A stretch of DNA of 64,000 bases from Mauremys mutica (Eukaryota; Chordata; Testudines; Geoemydidae), in the NCBI RefSeq assembly GCF_020497125.1, contig NC_059081.1:17145105-17209104 (forward strand), given 5' to 3'. A program made the translations under genes and the position numbers. The notes beneath the pieces are model-generated. The model saw only the letters and a program-made list of their open reading frames with translations, was not told the origin of the DNA and made no database searches. Of this stretch, positions 12,320 through 24,500 are shown one piece after another (position 1 is the first letter of the stretch; every line of letters starts with the position of its first letter).

Positions 12320-13486
12320 GAGATCCCATTTACCTTTTTACTCAATGAACTGGACATTGGAATGGAGTTAATCAGTTGCATTTCTCTATGTGTCTGAGAG
12401 CAGATTTTTACACATGGTCCTCCCTCCCCACATCCCGACACATCAAAGTCATTGTTTAGCATGCGCAGCCCAGTCCTGACACCCTTACATAGGCAAAGGT
12501 CACAGACTCTGACAATCGCCTGTAGTGGTGGAAAGGGCCATCCACCCAAATTGGGAACATTTGCTATAACATCTTTCAGCATCCATCCGTTGTAAACTTC
12601 ACTGCTCCTTCATTATTAAAAGAGACAGTGATTAGAGCCACTCACAGCAAACAAGGAATTTATTTTATTGAGACAGCTTTATGTACAGTGCCTTCCCACA
12701 CGCACACACCAGATGGAGATAAGCATCAGGGTGGAAAATGTAGCCTTACAATGTGTTTCAGAGACATAATTCCATATCAACTCATTAAAAAAATATTTCT
12801 CCAGAGGAAAGTGGATTATGCTAATAAGAATTAATTTTGCTTAGATTGGTTTATTTTATGTATGTATTTACATAATATTTAAAAGCACCGATTCCATCCC
12901 AAAAAACATCCACATACATACACTGGTGTAGCACAGTGGAAGAACAAGCCTCTCATAAAAGACTAAAGAAAAGATAAAGCCATTAGTGTTACTAGCCTCC
13001 CGTCTCCATCCACATGTGAGCCCCTCTCTTCGTCTATTCTTCCCTTCACTGCTGGGAGGAAGAAAGGTTTCTACCCTCTTCCTCCCTCCCTCTTTTCTCA
13101 TCCATCATAAGGAGAGGAAGTATCTCTCTCTCTGTCCAGGGGTGGGAAAACCGTTGTTGCCAACTATACACATTTCATTTCTCCCTTGCTGGTCTTGTAC
13201 TCCATTTGGCTCCTTCACAAACCTCACAGCCCACCTATTTCACCATGCGGCATCTTCCCTAGGAAAGGAGCCAGTGACTTTCACACGTCCAGGCCCATTT
13301 GTTCAGTGCTCCCTGTTCTGCCCACTCTTGTTCCAGCCACAATGTGGAGTGCCTAACACAATCACTCCACCATGATCCTGACCAAGGACAACCTGCCATG
13401 GTACCTGTTCACCATGCTTTGGTGTTTATACGATCAGGTAACTGTTTGATCAGTCACACTACCCAGGCAGTCTCATTAATGTGCAT
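12320..13486. other. Non-coding DNA, no gene seen
   Basis: Contains a pyrimidine-rich stretch near 13010-13140 that opens ORFs by composition only. No domain or splice structure is recognisable. Confidence 0.5.
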
Positions 13487-13489
13487 GCG

Positions 13490-13538
<49 letters not shown>
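13487..13538. repeat. Compound (GC)n(AC)n microsatellite
   Basis: About 12 bases of alternating GC run straight into about 40 bases of alternating AC. Such purine-pyrimidine alternation can adopt left-handed DNA, and the tract is likely to vary in length between individuals. It creates ORFs of repeated His-Thr and Val-Cys that are not genes. Confidence 0.95.
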
Positions 13539-13541
<3 letters not shown>

Positions 13542-13994
13542 CAATCAAGATCCAGCAGCAGCTATGACATTTTGCAGCATTGTGGTTGCTGACTGCAGTA
13601 GTCACAGAGAAGAACCACTGCATCCACTGGAAATTGTCACTACAGCTGCTCATTCCTGCAGCAGTAAAGAAGCACTGGGCCTGATTCAGATCACTATAAA
13701 TCAGCAAAAGTAAATGATTACATCAGCAATCAAGAATCAGACCCATCCTTTCCCAAGGCTCTACAAATAGAGCATGCTGAACAGCCCAAGAGCCATTCAT
13801 AGAGACTAAAGTCCTCATGTTCCTCCTCATATCTCCCAGCTTTCTCCTATATTCATCAAGATTAGTGAAGAGCCAATACCTGTGAAGCATCTACCACACT
13901 ACTGACACTATTTAAATGATCAGTAATAATAATATTAATCATTTTAGGATTATCCAGAGCCACTCTTCCATAATGTATTCTTGTTGCAGTCAAA
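13539..13994. other. Non-coding DNA, no gene seen
   Basis: No feature recognised. Confidence 0.5.
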
Positions 13995-14215
13995 GCTTCC
14001 CATTTTACTTCATGCCCACTTATAAAGCACCCTGTAACACCTCTGAGAGCCTCTCAAGGTATTTCACAGACATGAATATGTTATTCTCATAACAGCCCTA
14101 AAATATAGGGATGACTTTGCTCCATGCTATGAATCTAAAATGCATAGAGGTTAAGTTACCTGCCCAAGGAGTCAGTGGTAGATTAAAATCCAGGAATTCC
14201 TACTCCCAGTCTCAA
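13995..14215 (-). repeat. MIR-like SINE, reverse orientation
   Basis: The plus strand reads 'ggttaagttacctgcccaag', then 'agtcagtggtagattaaaat' and 'aggaattcctactcccagtc'. This is the reverse complement of the MIR pattern '...tgggaatagaacccagga...cttgggcaagtcacttaac'. The copy is ancient and diverged. Confidence 0.55.
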
Positions 14216-14369
14216 CAACCAGGGAACACCATTTTCTCAAATGCTTAAAAAAACTAGGCACTTCAGAGCAAGTCTCCAGGTACCCACCCTGCTATCCTCT
14301 TCGAAAGTGTCACAGTGTCATGGGAATGCAGTAATAAACTGTGCACACAATGATATGCACGACATTCCA

Positions 14370-14690
14370 CTTCTCTGGGGGGTGCTTGACCCCCATGCCA
14401 CCCCAGGCCCTGCCCCCACTCCACCCATTTCCCCAAGGCCCCATCCCCATTCTGCCTCTTCCCGCCCCCGTTCTGCCACCTCCCCTTAGCGCCCCCTGCT
14501 CTCACTCTCCACCTTACCCACCCCCACCCCCCAGTGCCTCCTGCATGTTGCTGAACAGCTGGTCGCAGTGGGTGGGAGGAAGGAGAGGTGCTGATCAGCC
14601 GGGCTGCCGTAGGTGCTGAGCATCCACCATTTTTTGCCCATGGGTGCTCCAGCCCTGGAGCACACACCGAGTCAGTGCCTATGCATATGT
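14370..14690 (-). mobile_element. GC-rich fragment of a non-autonomous DNA transposon
   Basis: An abrupt C-rich block in AT-rich surroundings. The right part reads 'gtgctgagcatccaccattt' and ends 'gagtcagtgcctatgcat'. Reverse-complemented, this gives a terminus 'ataggcactgactcggtgtg' that I associate with a common turtle repeat. The matching left terminus is not visible, so the copy is truncated. The superfamily (hAT-like) is inferred. Confidence 0.4.
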
Positions 14691-15606
14691 AACAGAATTT
14701 CAACCATATGGCCTAATTATTTTGTATCTGATTTATATATATAAACTACTCAGAGCAGCTGGTTAGAGACTCTTCATCGAAGAGGGAAAATTGACCTGTA
14801 CCTTTGAAACAATGTTGAAACAACTCTGAAATTATTATTTTTGTGAAGAGAAAACTTCCCTAGTCATCCTACTTCAAAAGGTTCAAAGAATCTCCCCTCC
14901 TCTCGTCTAGGTAGAAAAAGGCAGGTGTACCCAGTGAAGAGATGGTCTGCTCTGACTTATCACACTGTTCTCTGCTATATTTCTTGAAGATTTTACTGAA
15001 CACTATAAAGAGAGAGAAACTCCTTGTGCAGAGATATAAATGTACTGAGCAACATGGAATAAACATCAAATGCCTTTGCAAGAGTCAGTGATAATCTCAG
15101 CCCTGAGGTACAATTTCAAACAGTATGATAAAGACTTCAGTTAGATTAGAACCATCAAACGCAAACTAACATTCAAAACAAACAATGCAGTCTCAGTGTA
15201 GATTTATTACAATACTTTTTCTGAATTGGCAGATTTCCCTCCTGGCTGTTCAGCTGTCTCTTCCCCACAGGTAAAGTGAGTAAATCTGCTTGAGAGGACA
15301 ATTTGCCATGCCGCTTACATAAAGCCGTACATTAAAAAACACCACTGAACAATTCTGCTGCCAGAATGTTCTTATTTTTTGTTTTGTTTTGTTTCTTTAA
15401 TCCATGAATAGGCATTAAACAAAAAACAAAAGAGAGAAATTTAGTTAGATGTAGCTGGCTCCACAATAATTTATTAGATTAAAATAAAATTACTGGCCAA
15501 ATTTTTGCTCTCATGTATGCACATATTTTCCATCAAAGTCCTCCCCTGAAATTCTTCCACTGCAGCCAATGGCAGTTGTGTGCATGTCTTTTAGAGAACA
15601 TTTTGA
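14691..15606. other. Non-coding DNA, no gene seen
   Basis: No supported feature. Confidence 0.5.
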
Positions 15607-15851
15607 CCTGGTCTACACTGTGGGGGAGAGAATCGATCTAAGTTATGCAACTTCAGCTACATGAATAACGTAGCTGAAGCCGACGTACTTAGATCTACTT
15701 ACTGCGATGTCTTCACTATGGTGAGTCGACTGCTTCCGCTCCCCCATCGACTCTGCCTGTGTCTCTCGCCAAGCTGGAGTACAGGAGTCAACAGGAGTGT
15801 GCTTGGGGATCGATCGCTGCCCGTTGATCCAGCCGGTAGTGAAGACATACT
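15607..15851. mobile_element. MITE with 'GTCTACACT' ends
   Basis: The left end 'cctggtctacactgtgg' resembles the left end of the large Harbinger element at 41891 (GGCCTGGTCTACACTA). The reverse complement of the right end is 'gtatgtcttcactaccgg'. It has internal CpG-containing words and an inner palindrome ('cttcagctacatgaa', 'gtagctgaag'). The target duplication is not clear, so the borders are approximate. Confidence 0.55.
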
Positions 15852-16274
15852 CTTTGAGCCCACAGTCCAAATTTTGCTTGGTTATTCTACTGCAAATATA
15901 ATATAACTTACCGGTAACTGACATCAAAGACATTATATTAGATGTACATCAGTGTAACAGAGACCAGAATAATATCCTGTGGCCCTGATTCTGCACTGCC
16001 CTGCACTTACACGTGTGTAAAATGGATATAAACTGCTACCAAATCAGAATGATAACATTTTACACCCACTTAACATGGGTTTAATTGATTACTCAGAGTG
16101 CAAGGCATTGCTTGGAAAGAAAGGAAGGAAGAGAATGCTTTGTCTTCATATTGTAAGGGAAAACCAGAACAAGCTTGCAAAATCATATGGGTGAAAGCCT
16201 AATATAACTCACTCAATTCAAGCTAAACAAAATCCTTAACACACATTATGAATAAAAAGAAGTTATATTACTCA
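15852..16274. other. Non-coding DNA with a palindromic remnant
   Basis: Around 15978-16095 a diverged palindrome ('ggccctgattctgcactg', 'cacgtgtgtaaaatgg', 'cattttacacccac') looks like an old MITE copy. Nothing else is seen. Confidence 0.45.
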
Positions 16275-16536
16275 GACTCCAGAAGACTGGAAATGGGCAG
16301 AGTGCCCATCTATAAAAAGGGAAATAAGGACAACCCAGGGAATTACAGACCAGTCATCTTAACTTCTGTAACCCGGAAAGATAATGGAGCAAATAATTAA
16401 GCAATCAATTTGCAAACATCTAGAAGATAATGTGATAAGTAACAGCCACATGGATTTGTCAAAAACAAATCATGTCAAACCAACCTGATAGCTTTCTTTG
16501 ACAGGGTAACAAGCTTTGCGGATGCGGGGAAGCAGT

Positions 16537-16714
16537 AGAATCATAGAATATCAGGGTTGGAAGGGACCTCAGGAGGTCATCTAGTCCAACCCCCTGCTCA
16601 AAGCAGGAGCAATTCCCAACTAAATCATCCCAGCCAGGGCTTTGTCAAGCCTGACCTTAAAAACCTCCAAGGAAGAAGATTCCACCACCTCCCTAGGTAA
16701 CTCATTCAGTGCTA
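16537..16714 (-). mobile_element. CR1 3' fragment nested in an older CR1
   Basis: The plus strand reads 'agaatcatagaatatcaggg', 'ttggaagggacctcaggagg' and so on. This is the reverse complement of a CR1 3' end (tail ATTCTATGATTCT on the minus strand). It interrupts the host CR1 between 'ggggaagcagta' and 'gacgtggtgtatcttgac', which belong together. The 3' tail matches that of the SINE at 51374-51556. Confidence 0.85.
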
Positions 16715-17059
16715 TAGACGTGGTGTATCTTGACTTTAGTGATGCTTTTGATACTGTCTCACATGACCTTCTCATAAACAAACTAAGGAAATGCAACCTA
16801 GATAGAGCTACAATAAGGTGGGTGCAAAACTGATTGGAAAACCATTCCCAGAGAGTAGTTATCAGTGGTTCAGGAAGGGCATAATGAGTGGGGTCCCACA
16901 GGGATCAGTTCTGAGTCCGGTTCTGTTGTCAATGATTTAGATAATGGCATACAGAATATAATTATAAAGTTTGCAGATGATACCAAGCTGGGAGGGGTTG
17001 CAAGTGCTTTGGAGGATAGGATTAAAATTCAAAATGATCTGGACAAACTGGAGAAATGA
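16715..17059 (+). pseudogene. CR1 reverse transcriptase remnant
   Basis: The translation shows the order of reverse transcriptase motifs. 'VVYLDFSDAFDTVSHDLL' carries motif A with its aspartate, a 'SGVPQGSVLSPV'-like motif B follows in another frame near 16890-16930, and 'KFADDTKLGG' carries the FADD catalytic motif at 16970-16981. Stops and a frame change separate the pieces, so no enzyme is made. The metal-binding aspartates are still visible. Confidence 0.85.
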
Positions 17060-17849
17060 TCTGAAGTAAATAGGATGAAATTGAATAAGGACAAATGCAA
17101 AGTAGAAGGAACAATCAGTTGTACACATACAAAATGGGAAATGACTGCCTAGGAAGGAGTACGGCGAAAAGGGATCTGGTGGTCATAGTGGACCACAAGC
17201 TAAATATGAGTCAACAGTATAATGCTGTTATGCTGTTGCAAAAAAAGCGAACATCATTCTGAGATGTATTAGCAGGAGTGTTGTAAGCAAGACACGAGAA
17301 GTAATTCTTCCGCTCTACTCCGCACTGATTAGGCCTCAACTGGAGTATTGTGTCCAGTTCTGGGTGCCATAGTTCAGGAAGGATGTGGACAAATTGGAGA
17401 GAGTCCAGAGAAGAGGAACAAAAATTATGAAAGGTCTAGAAAACATGACCTATGAGGGAAGATAGAAAAAATTGGGTTTGTTTAGTCTGGAAAAGAGAAG
17501 ACTGAGAGGGGACATGATATTGAAAACTGTTATGTAAAAGGTTTTTACAAGGAGGAGGAAGAAAAATTGTTTTTCTTAACCTCTGTGGATAGGATAAGAA
17601 GAAATGGGCTTAAATTGCAGCAAGAGAGGATTAGGTTGGACATTAGGAAAAACTTCCTAACTGTCAGGGTGGTTAAGCACTGGAATAAATTGCCTAGGGA
17701 GGTTATGGAATCTGCATCATTGAAGACTTTTAAGAGCAGGTTAGACAAATATCTGTCAGGGATGGTCTAGATAATTAGTCCTGCCACGAGTGCAGGGTAC
17801 TGGACTAGATGATCTCTCGAGGTCCCTTCCAGTTCTATGATTCTATGAT

Positions 17850-20661
17850 CACTGAATGTGTTTGAAAAATGTTATCATTGAATGTTTCAAACAACTGAAG
17901 ATTTAAGTATCAGGCTAGTTAACTGACTGTTGTTATATCTGCTAAATAGCAAAAACCTTTAAGTACATACTGAGCAGTGCCACCCAGCCCTCCTTCCTTT
18001 GATCTTAAAAACTCACATGATTTCTCACTGTGCTACTTCCACCTTAGTTCAACCAATGGGATTTTTTTTCTTCTTCACACTCTTTAAACACACACACACA
18101 CACTCCCCTTTGTATTGTATGTAGATGCTCATGAAAGTAGGGATTGGATATCATTGGCTAGAACCAAGTATTATAACCCACTGGTCAGTGTTTTTTTTAC
18201 ACATCCTGATCCACGGAGAATGTGAATCTATTACAGGCCCCAGATTCAGAGCGAGCTGGTTCTTTAATTCAAGCTGTAGAGCTGATGCTTTTAGCTCTGG
18301 AACTCCCAGGGCTTAATCACTGGTTGACTAAGATAACCCAAGCATGTTGCAATCTTTCCAACATGCCTCTGCAAATGTCCCTTACCTCTGCACCTCACCT
18401 TTTCTGCTTTGCTAGCACTAGGATTCTTCAGAGAAGAGAATTTCCATCATGCTGAAATGTTTTGTATTGTGTATGATGTGAATTATTAATTCATGTTACA
18501 TTTATATGGGCCATAGGTGTATGAATGCCCTCTAGGGATCTGAATGAGGGCAAACACATTTTGTTTGTTGCTTAGAGTAGTACTATATGAATCCATGTCT
18601 CTAGACGTGCAAGTCTCTACCACCTCTTCCAGCCCTCTCAATAATTTGAAAGTAGTTTATTTCTCCAGTGTCCCTGACTTTGGCATGTGTAATAAAACAA
18701 ATGCAATTTGCTGTTTTACTGCCTTAGGGTATCTAAATACCCTAAGAGCTCTTGTTTCTTCTGCAAAGACATCCAATTAATAGCAGAGATTTTCTGCCAC
18801 TGAAAGGGTTTCAAAATATCGGGACTGGAGCCAGAAACATGGTGCTGATTTGCTCATTTACAAACAACCTAATCTGAATATAACTGTATACTGAATGTAA
18901 CGTAATCTATCCAAAAATACATTATGAGCCATTCTGGTGTACTGAATAAGGTTCTCTGTTTTGTGTAGTGTATTACAATCTCATGTATTCCTATAACGTG
19001 TCTCACCTTACACCTTACACAGTGACAACACCAAGACCCCCATGTTTTTCAAACCAGAATAACATTCCTGCACTAGGTGTCTGTGGCTTTAGCAGCATCA
19101 TTTTTTGAAGATGGCTTTTATTTTAGAGTAACATTTATTTATTTTTTATGAAGCAGTCAAGCTCAACCTACTCAGAGACCCATTAATTCAATATGGCTAC
19201 TCATGTGAATATGAAAGATAGATAACATCTCAAACACTGAAAGTAGGTCCACTCCATTAAGTACTTTAAGTGTTTGTGATAATTCTTGGGCTGTGACTTG
19301 TTCATGAATTGTTTGTAGAGAATATTTGATATTTTAAACCAAGTGATTTTGAGTGGGCAGGTGGTGACCTGAGACTTCCTCCAAAAGAGCCCCACCATGT
19401 TTATCTGTTTAGTCCCTCTATTGCAACCTATCTGACTGTTGCACTCTCTGGAGCAGGGATGATCCTCTGAGATTTTTCTGTACAGTGCCAGCATAGTGGG
19501 ACCCAATCCTTGATTTTATTATAGGCGCACCTACGAACCACAAACAGTAATTTACAAGAGAAAATCAGATCTTAAGGGCAGGCTTAAGAAATACATTTTA
19601 ATTTACTTGAAAATATATTCATGTTAAGGCTACAGAAGTATTCAGTTAAGGATTTATTGACACTGGCAATATGGGGAAGGTTATACACGGTTCTTTAACA
19701 CTTGTTTTTTTAAATCTTTAAAGAAATAAAAGATACAAGATTTGTGCATGGAACAATGGTACTTAGGGACCAGGACCTGAATACTCTGCCTATAGCAGTA
19801 AAGACTACAACATTTAACATCACAATTAAATATTTGATTCTACCCTGGTGTAACTGAGTTCAGAATCAGGCCCCAAATTTCATTTGTGGTTGTTCTTATA
19901 AGCATCTGTCCAAACACAGATAACAGAATAGAAATATTTTCCAAACAGGAATAAGCTGAGTCAGTAGCTATTAAAGTATGGTAAAGACAACACCGGTGAA
20001 CTGTAAGCAAGCAAGCTCCTTATTTGCTTTCTTTAAAAAGATTCAATGGTTCACAGTAGCTGGCAAGATAAACTGTAATTATGACGTGGATTATCTACAC
20101 AGAAAGCAGAAGTGGTCCATATCGTGCCAGATGTTAGTTTACAGTTAAATATTATAACTTTTTTTTTTTAAAGATAATGCAATTTCTGACAGTAATTAAA
20201 TAAAAGAGAGGGTGGGAAGTTGGATTTCTTTTTTTGAATGACAGATAACTCCAAGAATGACAGATAACTCCAAGAAACCGTTTGCATTAGGGTCTGCACT
20301 TCCTTTAACACATAAAGAACTTGCATTAATGGGAGTTGTACAAACGTAGCAAGGGCAAAATAGACACCAAAGACTGTAAATGTTAGAAAATCAAAATTAA
20401 ATGCAATTGCATGCAAGTACACCTAGCAGGGGCACCATTTCAGATTTTGGTTGGGGGGCAGGCAACTTTAACCGTGATTCCAGGAGCTACTTAGGCACCT
20501 GAAAACTCTAGGGTTTTGTGCAGATAACTCAGAAATTAGCTGATAGGAGCACTGTATCTAATTCCTATATTAGAAAAGATAATTAAATAAATGTTAGACC
20601 CACTCAGCTCTAATACTAGCATGTTCTCACATCTTGTGTCAAGTCACTTAAGGGATACTGA
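17850..20661. other. Non-coding DNA with a CA tract and a 19 bp tandem repeat
   Basis: A short (CA)n tract lies at about 18088-18105. The 19-base word 'aatgacagataactccaag' is repeated exactly in tandem at 20237-20274. No gene is supported. Confidence 0.5.
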
Positions 20662-20669
20662 TTAGATAC

Positions 20670-20793
20670 CATGTCAAGTATAAGAGGGGTAGCCTCTGAT
20701 ATGCATCTGATGAAGTGGGTATTCACCCACGAAAGCTCATGCTCCAATATATCTGTTAGTCTATAAGGTGCCACAGGACTCTTTGCTGCTTGG
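20670..20793 (+). mobile_element. Penelope-like element terminal fragment
   Basis: The 8-base word TTAGATAC flanks the unit on both sides (20662-20669 and 20794-20801), a plausible target duplication. The insert starts with 'tcaagtataagaggggtagc', which is the reverse complement of the normal 3' end of this repeat. The forward part then runs from 'tgcatctgatgaagtggg' to 'ctctttgctgctt'. So the 5' bit is inverted relative to the rest, the same layout as in the larger copy at 57023-57479. The forward part contains a hammerhead-like motif. Confidence 0.7.
20707..20744 (+). ncRNA. Minimal hammerhead ribozyme motif in a Penelope-like repeat
   Basis: The RNA would read CUGAUGA, a 6 bp stem II (GUGGGU/ACCCAC with an AUUC loop), GAAA, then a 3 bp stem III with loop UCAU (AGC-UCAU-GCU) and a C at the cleavage position. 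This is the order of the hammerhead core. Minimal hammerheads with very short stem III are published for Penelope-like elements and are thought to act as dimers. One extra A stands between CUGAUGA and stem II, and stem I is weak, so activity is uncertain. Confidence 0.65.
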
Positions 20794-21177
20794 TTAGATA
20801 CTGGGTTAGATTTAAGATTTTAATATATGTTCTGTTCTTACTTTGTTACTAACTCTTGAATACAACAATTAAAATACCTGTAGAAAAATCTAGATTACTT
20901 TCTATCACTTTTTTGCAGTTCACCAATCTTGGACTAGATCATTTGGAAACATCCTACTTGGGCAAGGCCCTGTAAGTTTATACTGCACCTGCCTGAACTT
21001 AAACAGGAGTGAAAGTGACACTTTCAAGTCACTTTCACAGTATTGCGAATCCCAAATGTTCAAAAACCATGAATCAAGCTCACCAAAAACCACGAGATTG
21101 GCTTTAAACTCATGAGATTATGTAAAAATAATTGATTTGGTGATCTTTTTATTTGGATTCTGCTTTTTGAGCCTTTA

Positions 21178-21358
21178 GGGCAGGGATTGGCAACCTTTGG
21201 CCCACGGCCCGGAAGGGTAAGCACCCTGGTGGGCCAAGCCGGTTTGTTTACCTTCCGCGTGTGCAGGTTTGGCCGATCGTGGCTACCACTGGCCGCGGTT
21301 CGCCGTACCAGGCCAATGGGGGCTGCGGGAAGCGGTGTGGGCCGAGGGATGTGCTCGC
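21178..21358 (+). mobile_element. hAT-type non-autonomous transposon, left half
   Basis: Begins 'cagggattggcaacctttgg', a terminus of hAT non-autonomous elements common in reptiles, and continues GC- and CpG-rich ('ggccgatcgtggctac', 'gaagcggtgtgggccgaggg'). It stops abruptly next to a MIR-like tail and has no right terminus, so it is truncated. Confidence 0.6.
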
Positions 21359-21374
21359 TGCGTCTCAGAGAGCT

Positions 21375-21535
21375 GGCCACTTTGGTTAGTCTGTGTGTGC
21401 CTCAGTGCCCCATCTGTACAATGGGGATAACAACACTGCTGTACCTCACCAATGGGCTGTGAGGAGAAATAGTTTAGACCTTGTGAGGTGCACAGATACT
21501 ACGGTGATGGGGCCACATAAGTACCACAGGTAGAG
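21375..21535 (+). repeat. MIR-like SINE, 3' part
   Basis: Reads 'gtgcctcagtgccccatctg', 'tacaatggggataacaac', then 'gtgaggtgcacagatactac' and 'ggtgatggggccacataag', a SINE/MIR tail seen in many amniote genomes. The head is missing. Confidence 0.55.
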
Positions 21536-24500
21536 TGGGAATTTCTCTGTATCCCTGCTAGCCCTTCTCTTGGTTTTGGCCCCTTATTTTCATCTACATC
21601 CACAAACCTTCCCCTTTTCTGAATGTAACCTTGGCTCAGAGGGCTTGGCTGTATTTTTTGAGTCCCTGGTGTGCTCTCTAAAATAACTCCCCACCCTGGG
21701 GGAAGTCTGGAAGTCTAGCCTCCCTCCACCCCCCTCAAATGGCACCCCCGACTAGGTGTTATAGGCAAACTGCTCTTTCTTCCTGCCAAAAAGGCCTCTC
21801 TAATCTACACTTGGTGAAAATATTCTCATTCCTCCAATATTGCCCCTGCAGCGACAGCAACCTTATACCCACAGGCCCTTCCCTACAGTCCTGACTCAGA
21901 CTAAACTCTCACTAAAGTCAGAAGAGTAGAATTAGACCTTACAAAAAGACAGGCAAACTTTTAAAATTACCACTCCAAAGACCGGGGACAAGTTGCCTGT
22001 TCCACTGAAGCAGGCACCTACATTCTTGGTTTAGTTTTAAGAAATGCTCAAAAAATGAACTGAATATGACTAGTCATTATTCTTGTCTGCTGAGTTATAG
22101 TCAACGCCCAACTTGCATTACGTTATTTATATTGTACATAGGTATACTGGGATAGATTGTATGATTGCCATCCACATGCGACCATCATATAAGGGAGATG
22201 TGTGTGTCCTAAAGCTATTCCAATCAGTACAGTTTTAAAAATACACAAAATAAAGGTCATGGATCATGCGCATACATTAGTGTATTTCCAGTGGCACTCT
22301 AGTGTTCCTCAAAGGTTTCTTCTCCCTTAGGAAAACCCAGGCATTATGGGGATGCTTATACAGATCAACCCAGCCGCAGTTGTGAAGCTGACTCACTTTC
22401 CATCAGCAATAGCGCAAATAGGCCATCAGCTCAATTTGTTCAAGTCACTCTGTATCTGTTCTATGTGGGCAAAAATTGGGGAATCTTTGTCTTGTAGGGA
22501 ACTGACTGGGAAGTCTTTGTGTGGGCAGAGCAAAGCCAGTTTAAGGAATAGGAGGAGGTCAGAGAGGCTACCAGGGAATAAATGTGAGTCTAACATGGAT
22601 TTTCTACCCTATTGAAATGATAGCATAAGCCACAGAGAAGCCTAATGGGCCATTCACATGCACATTAGTTTGATGGTCACTTCATAAACTGGGCTTCTTA
22701 TACTCTGGAATTGCACAACCATTGAATGTCCACCCCTTGCCAAAGAGCTGTGCTCCACAATTTAACTTTACAGTAAAAAACAAGAACAAAAAAATACATT
22801 TCTAGCTGTTATGTTTAAGAAAATTTGCCTAACATGAACAGAGAGTATAAGCCAATGAAATGTTTTCTTCTTGAATCTGCACAAAACCTGAGAAAATAGC
22901 TCTGAGAGAAAGCTCTGTGGGCTCTTCTCAATGGGATTTGAACACTGAAATTTAATAATTATATTGTGGAATGACAACATTCCTACTATTACTGCTGGCC
23001 AGCAACTCTGAAAATGAATGTATGTATTCTCAATACAAAATTCTGAGACATTTTGAAAATTTAAGATGTAGTGACAGCATAAAATAGATGCAATTTAATA
23101 TCAATTTATAGGATGAGTTTTGCAGAAATCATGGAAACGGGAGAGAGGAGCACAGGTTGCAGGAGGGGGGAGTTTGGAGGAGGCATCAGGAAGTCAATCT
23201 GTGTTCACATGGCTAGAATGCTGGCTGCAGTTGCAGCATCTCTGTAAATTGTTCTCTTAATAAAGAGCCAGTTTAAATTTACAAGCCTGGAGTTGTTTTT
23301 TTAATATTATTATTACCTAGTACATGGTACATGAAACAGCTTTCTTACTTTATCATAAAAATAAATGCCATTAAGAATATCTAAATAAATAAATAAAAAT
23401 TTTAGCTTTTCAATAATCTGAAGTTGCCACAGAATAGCCAAACTGCTGCACTGGAGCACCACAAAATGCAAGAGCCTTGCTACAGAACTGAAATCAAGCT
23501 TCAGAGACTTGTTTATCAATGTGTGACATTATAATTATTCAGAAACTAGCATTTGCCCATATATTCCGGGTCCAGATTCAGGGCCTAATCCAAAGATCAT
23601 TAACATCAATGAGAATCTTTCTAATGACTTCAGTAGACTTTGGATAAGGCCAGAAGTGGGATCCATTGTGCTGAAAGTTTCCAAGAGAAAGTTCTTATAT
23701 CAAGTATCCAAAACCAAGACCAAAAATCACAGGGACCAGTTCTTCCCTGCTTGTGGCTGATCCATTGCACACAGCTGTGTCTCAGACAGCAAGACTCTCA
23801 ACCTCCGCGGAAAAGCAGACAAACATTTTAGTCATGGCACATTGCAGAACGTACACAAAACCCATTTTGTCTCAGGACAAAACCACAAAAAACAATTAAC
23901 TATGGCAGTGCTTATTCAAATCCTCAGTCACTCACGGAGCTGACTGAGTTTCAGCTAAGGGATGCCAACTGTTGCCCATAAAATTATGCAAAATAATGTC
24001 CCAGTCTACATCATCCTTTTAGAAGGGACAGTGATACATAGGAAGTATCAAGTTTTAATTCCTCTTCCACACTGTAAGCTAAAAGAAAAATATAATTATC
24101 TTCTTTTTGCCTCCAAAATAATTTTGTGCACTTATATTTTATACATTGAATCAAATTCATCCCTGGTTTAACTCCACTGAAGTCAAGAGAGTTACATTAG
24201 GCATGTATTTTTCACATTCTGGCTTATAACCTTGGACACTTCTTACATCTACGGTCACAAATCCACCCAGCCTCCCTTTACAACTCTCCATTTCTAGCTG
24301 TTATGATTGAGAAGAAAATTTGCCTAACATGAACCTGAACATGCCTAACAACTCTCCAGTGTTCTTAAATCACTCAAAAGACCCCTGAGTGCATTCATTG
24401 ATTTACAGAAACAACTGCAGATACATGCAGGAAACACTATATTTAATCCCATCTATGCTTCTCCCAGATCAACCAAATTCTGATGATTAACCCCTTATTT

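Larger units (their letters stand above)
16275..17849 (+). mobile_element. CR1 LINE, 5'-truncated, 3' end intact
   Basis: A plus-strand CR1 retrotransposon fragment, opening at 'actccagaagactgg' and closing with 'ggtcccttccagttctatga' and the ATTCTATGAT tail typical of CR1. It retains part of the reverse transcriptase and the 3' region, but the frame is broken by stops and indels. 5' truncation is usual for target-primed reverse transcription. A second CR1 piece lies inside it in reverse (16537-16714). Confidence 0.9.

Noticed and set aside
13459..13707. Frames with repeated Val-Cys or His-Thr.
   Set aside because: Direct translation of the AC microsatellite.
14263..14703. 146-residue minus-strand frame, Gly/Trp-rich.
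   Set aside because: It lies over the C-rich transposon fragment; low stop density from GC content explains it.
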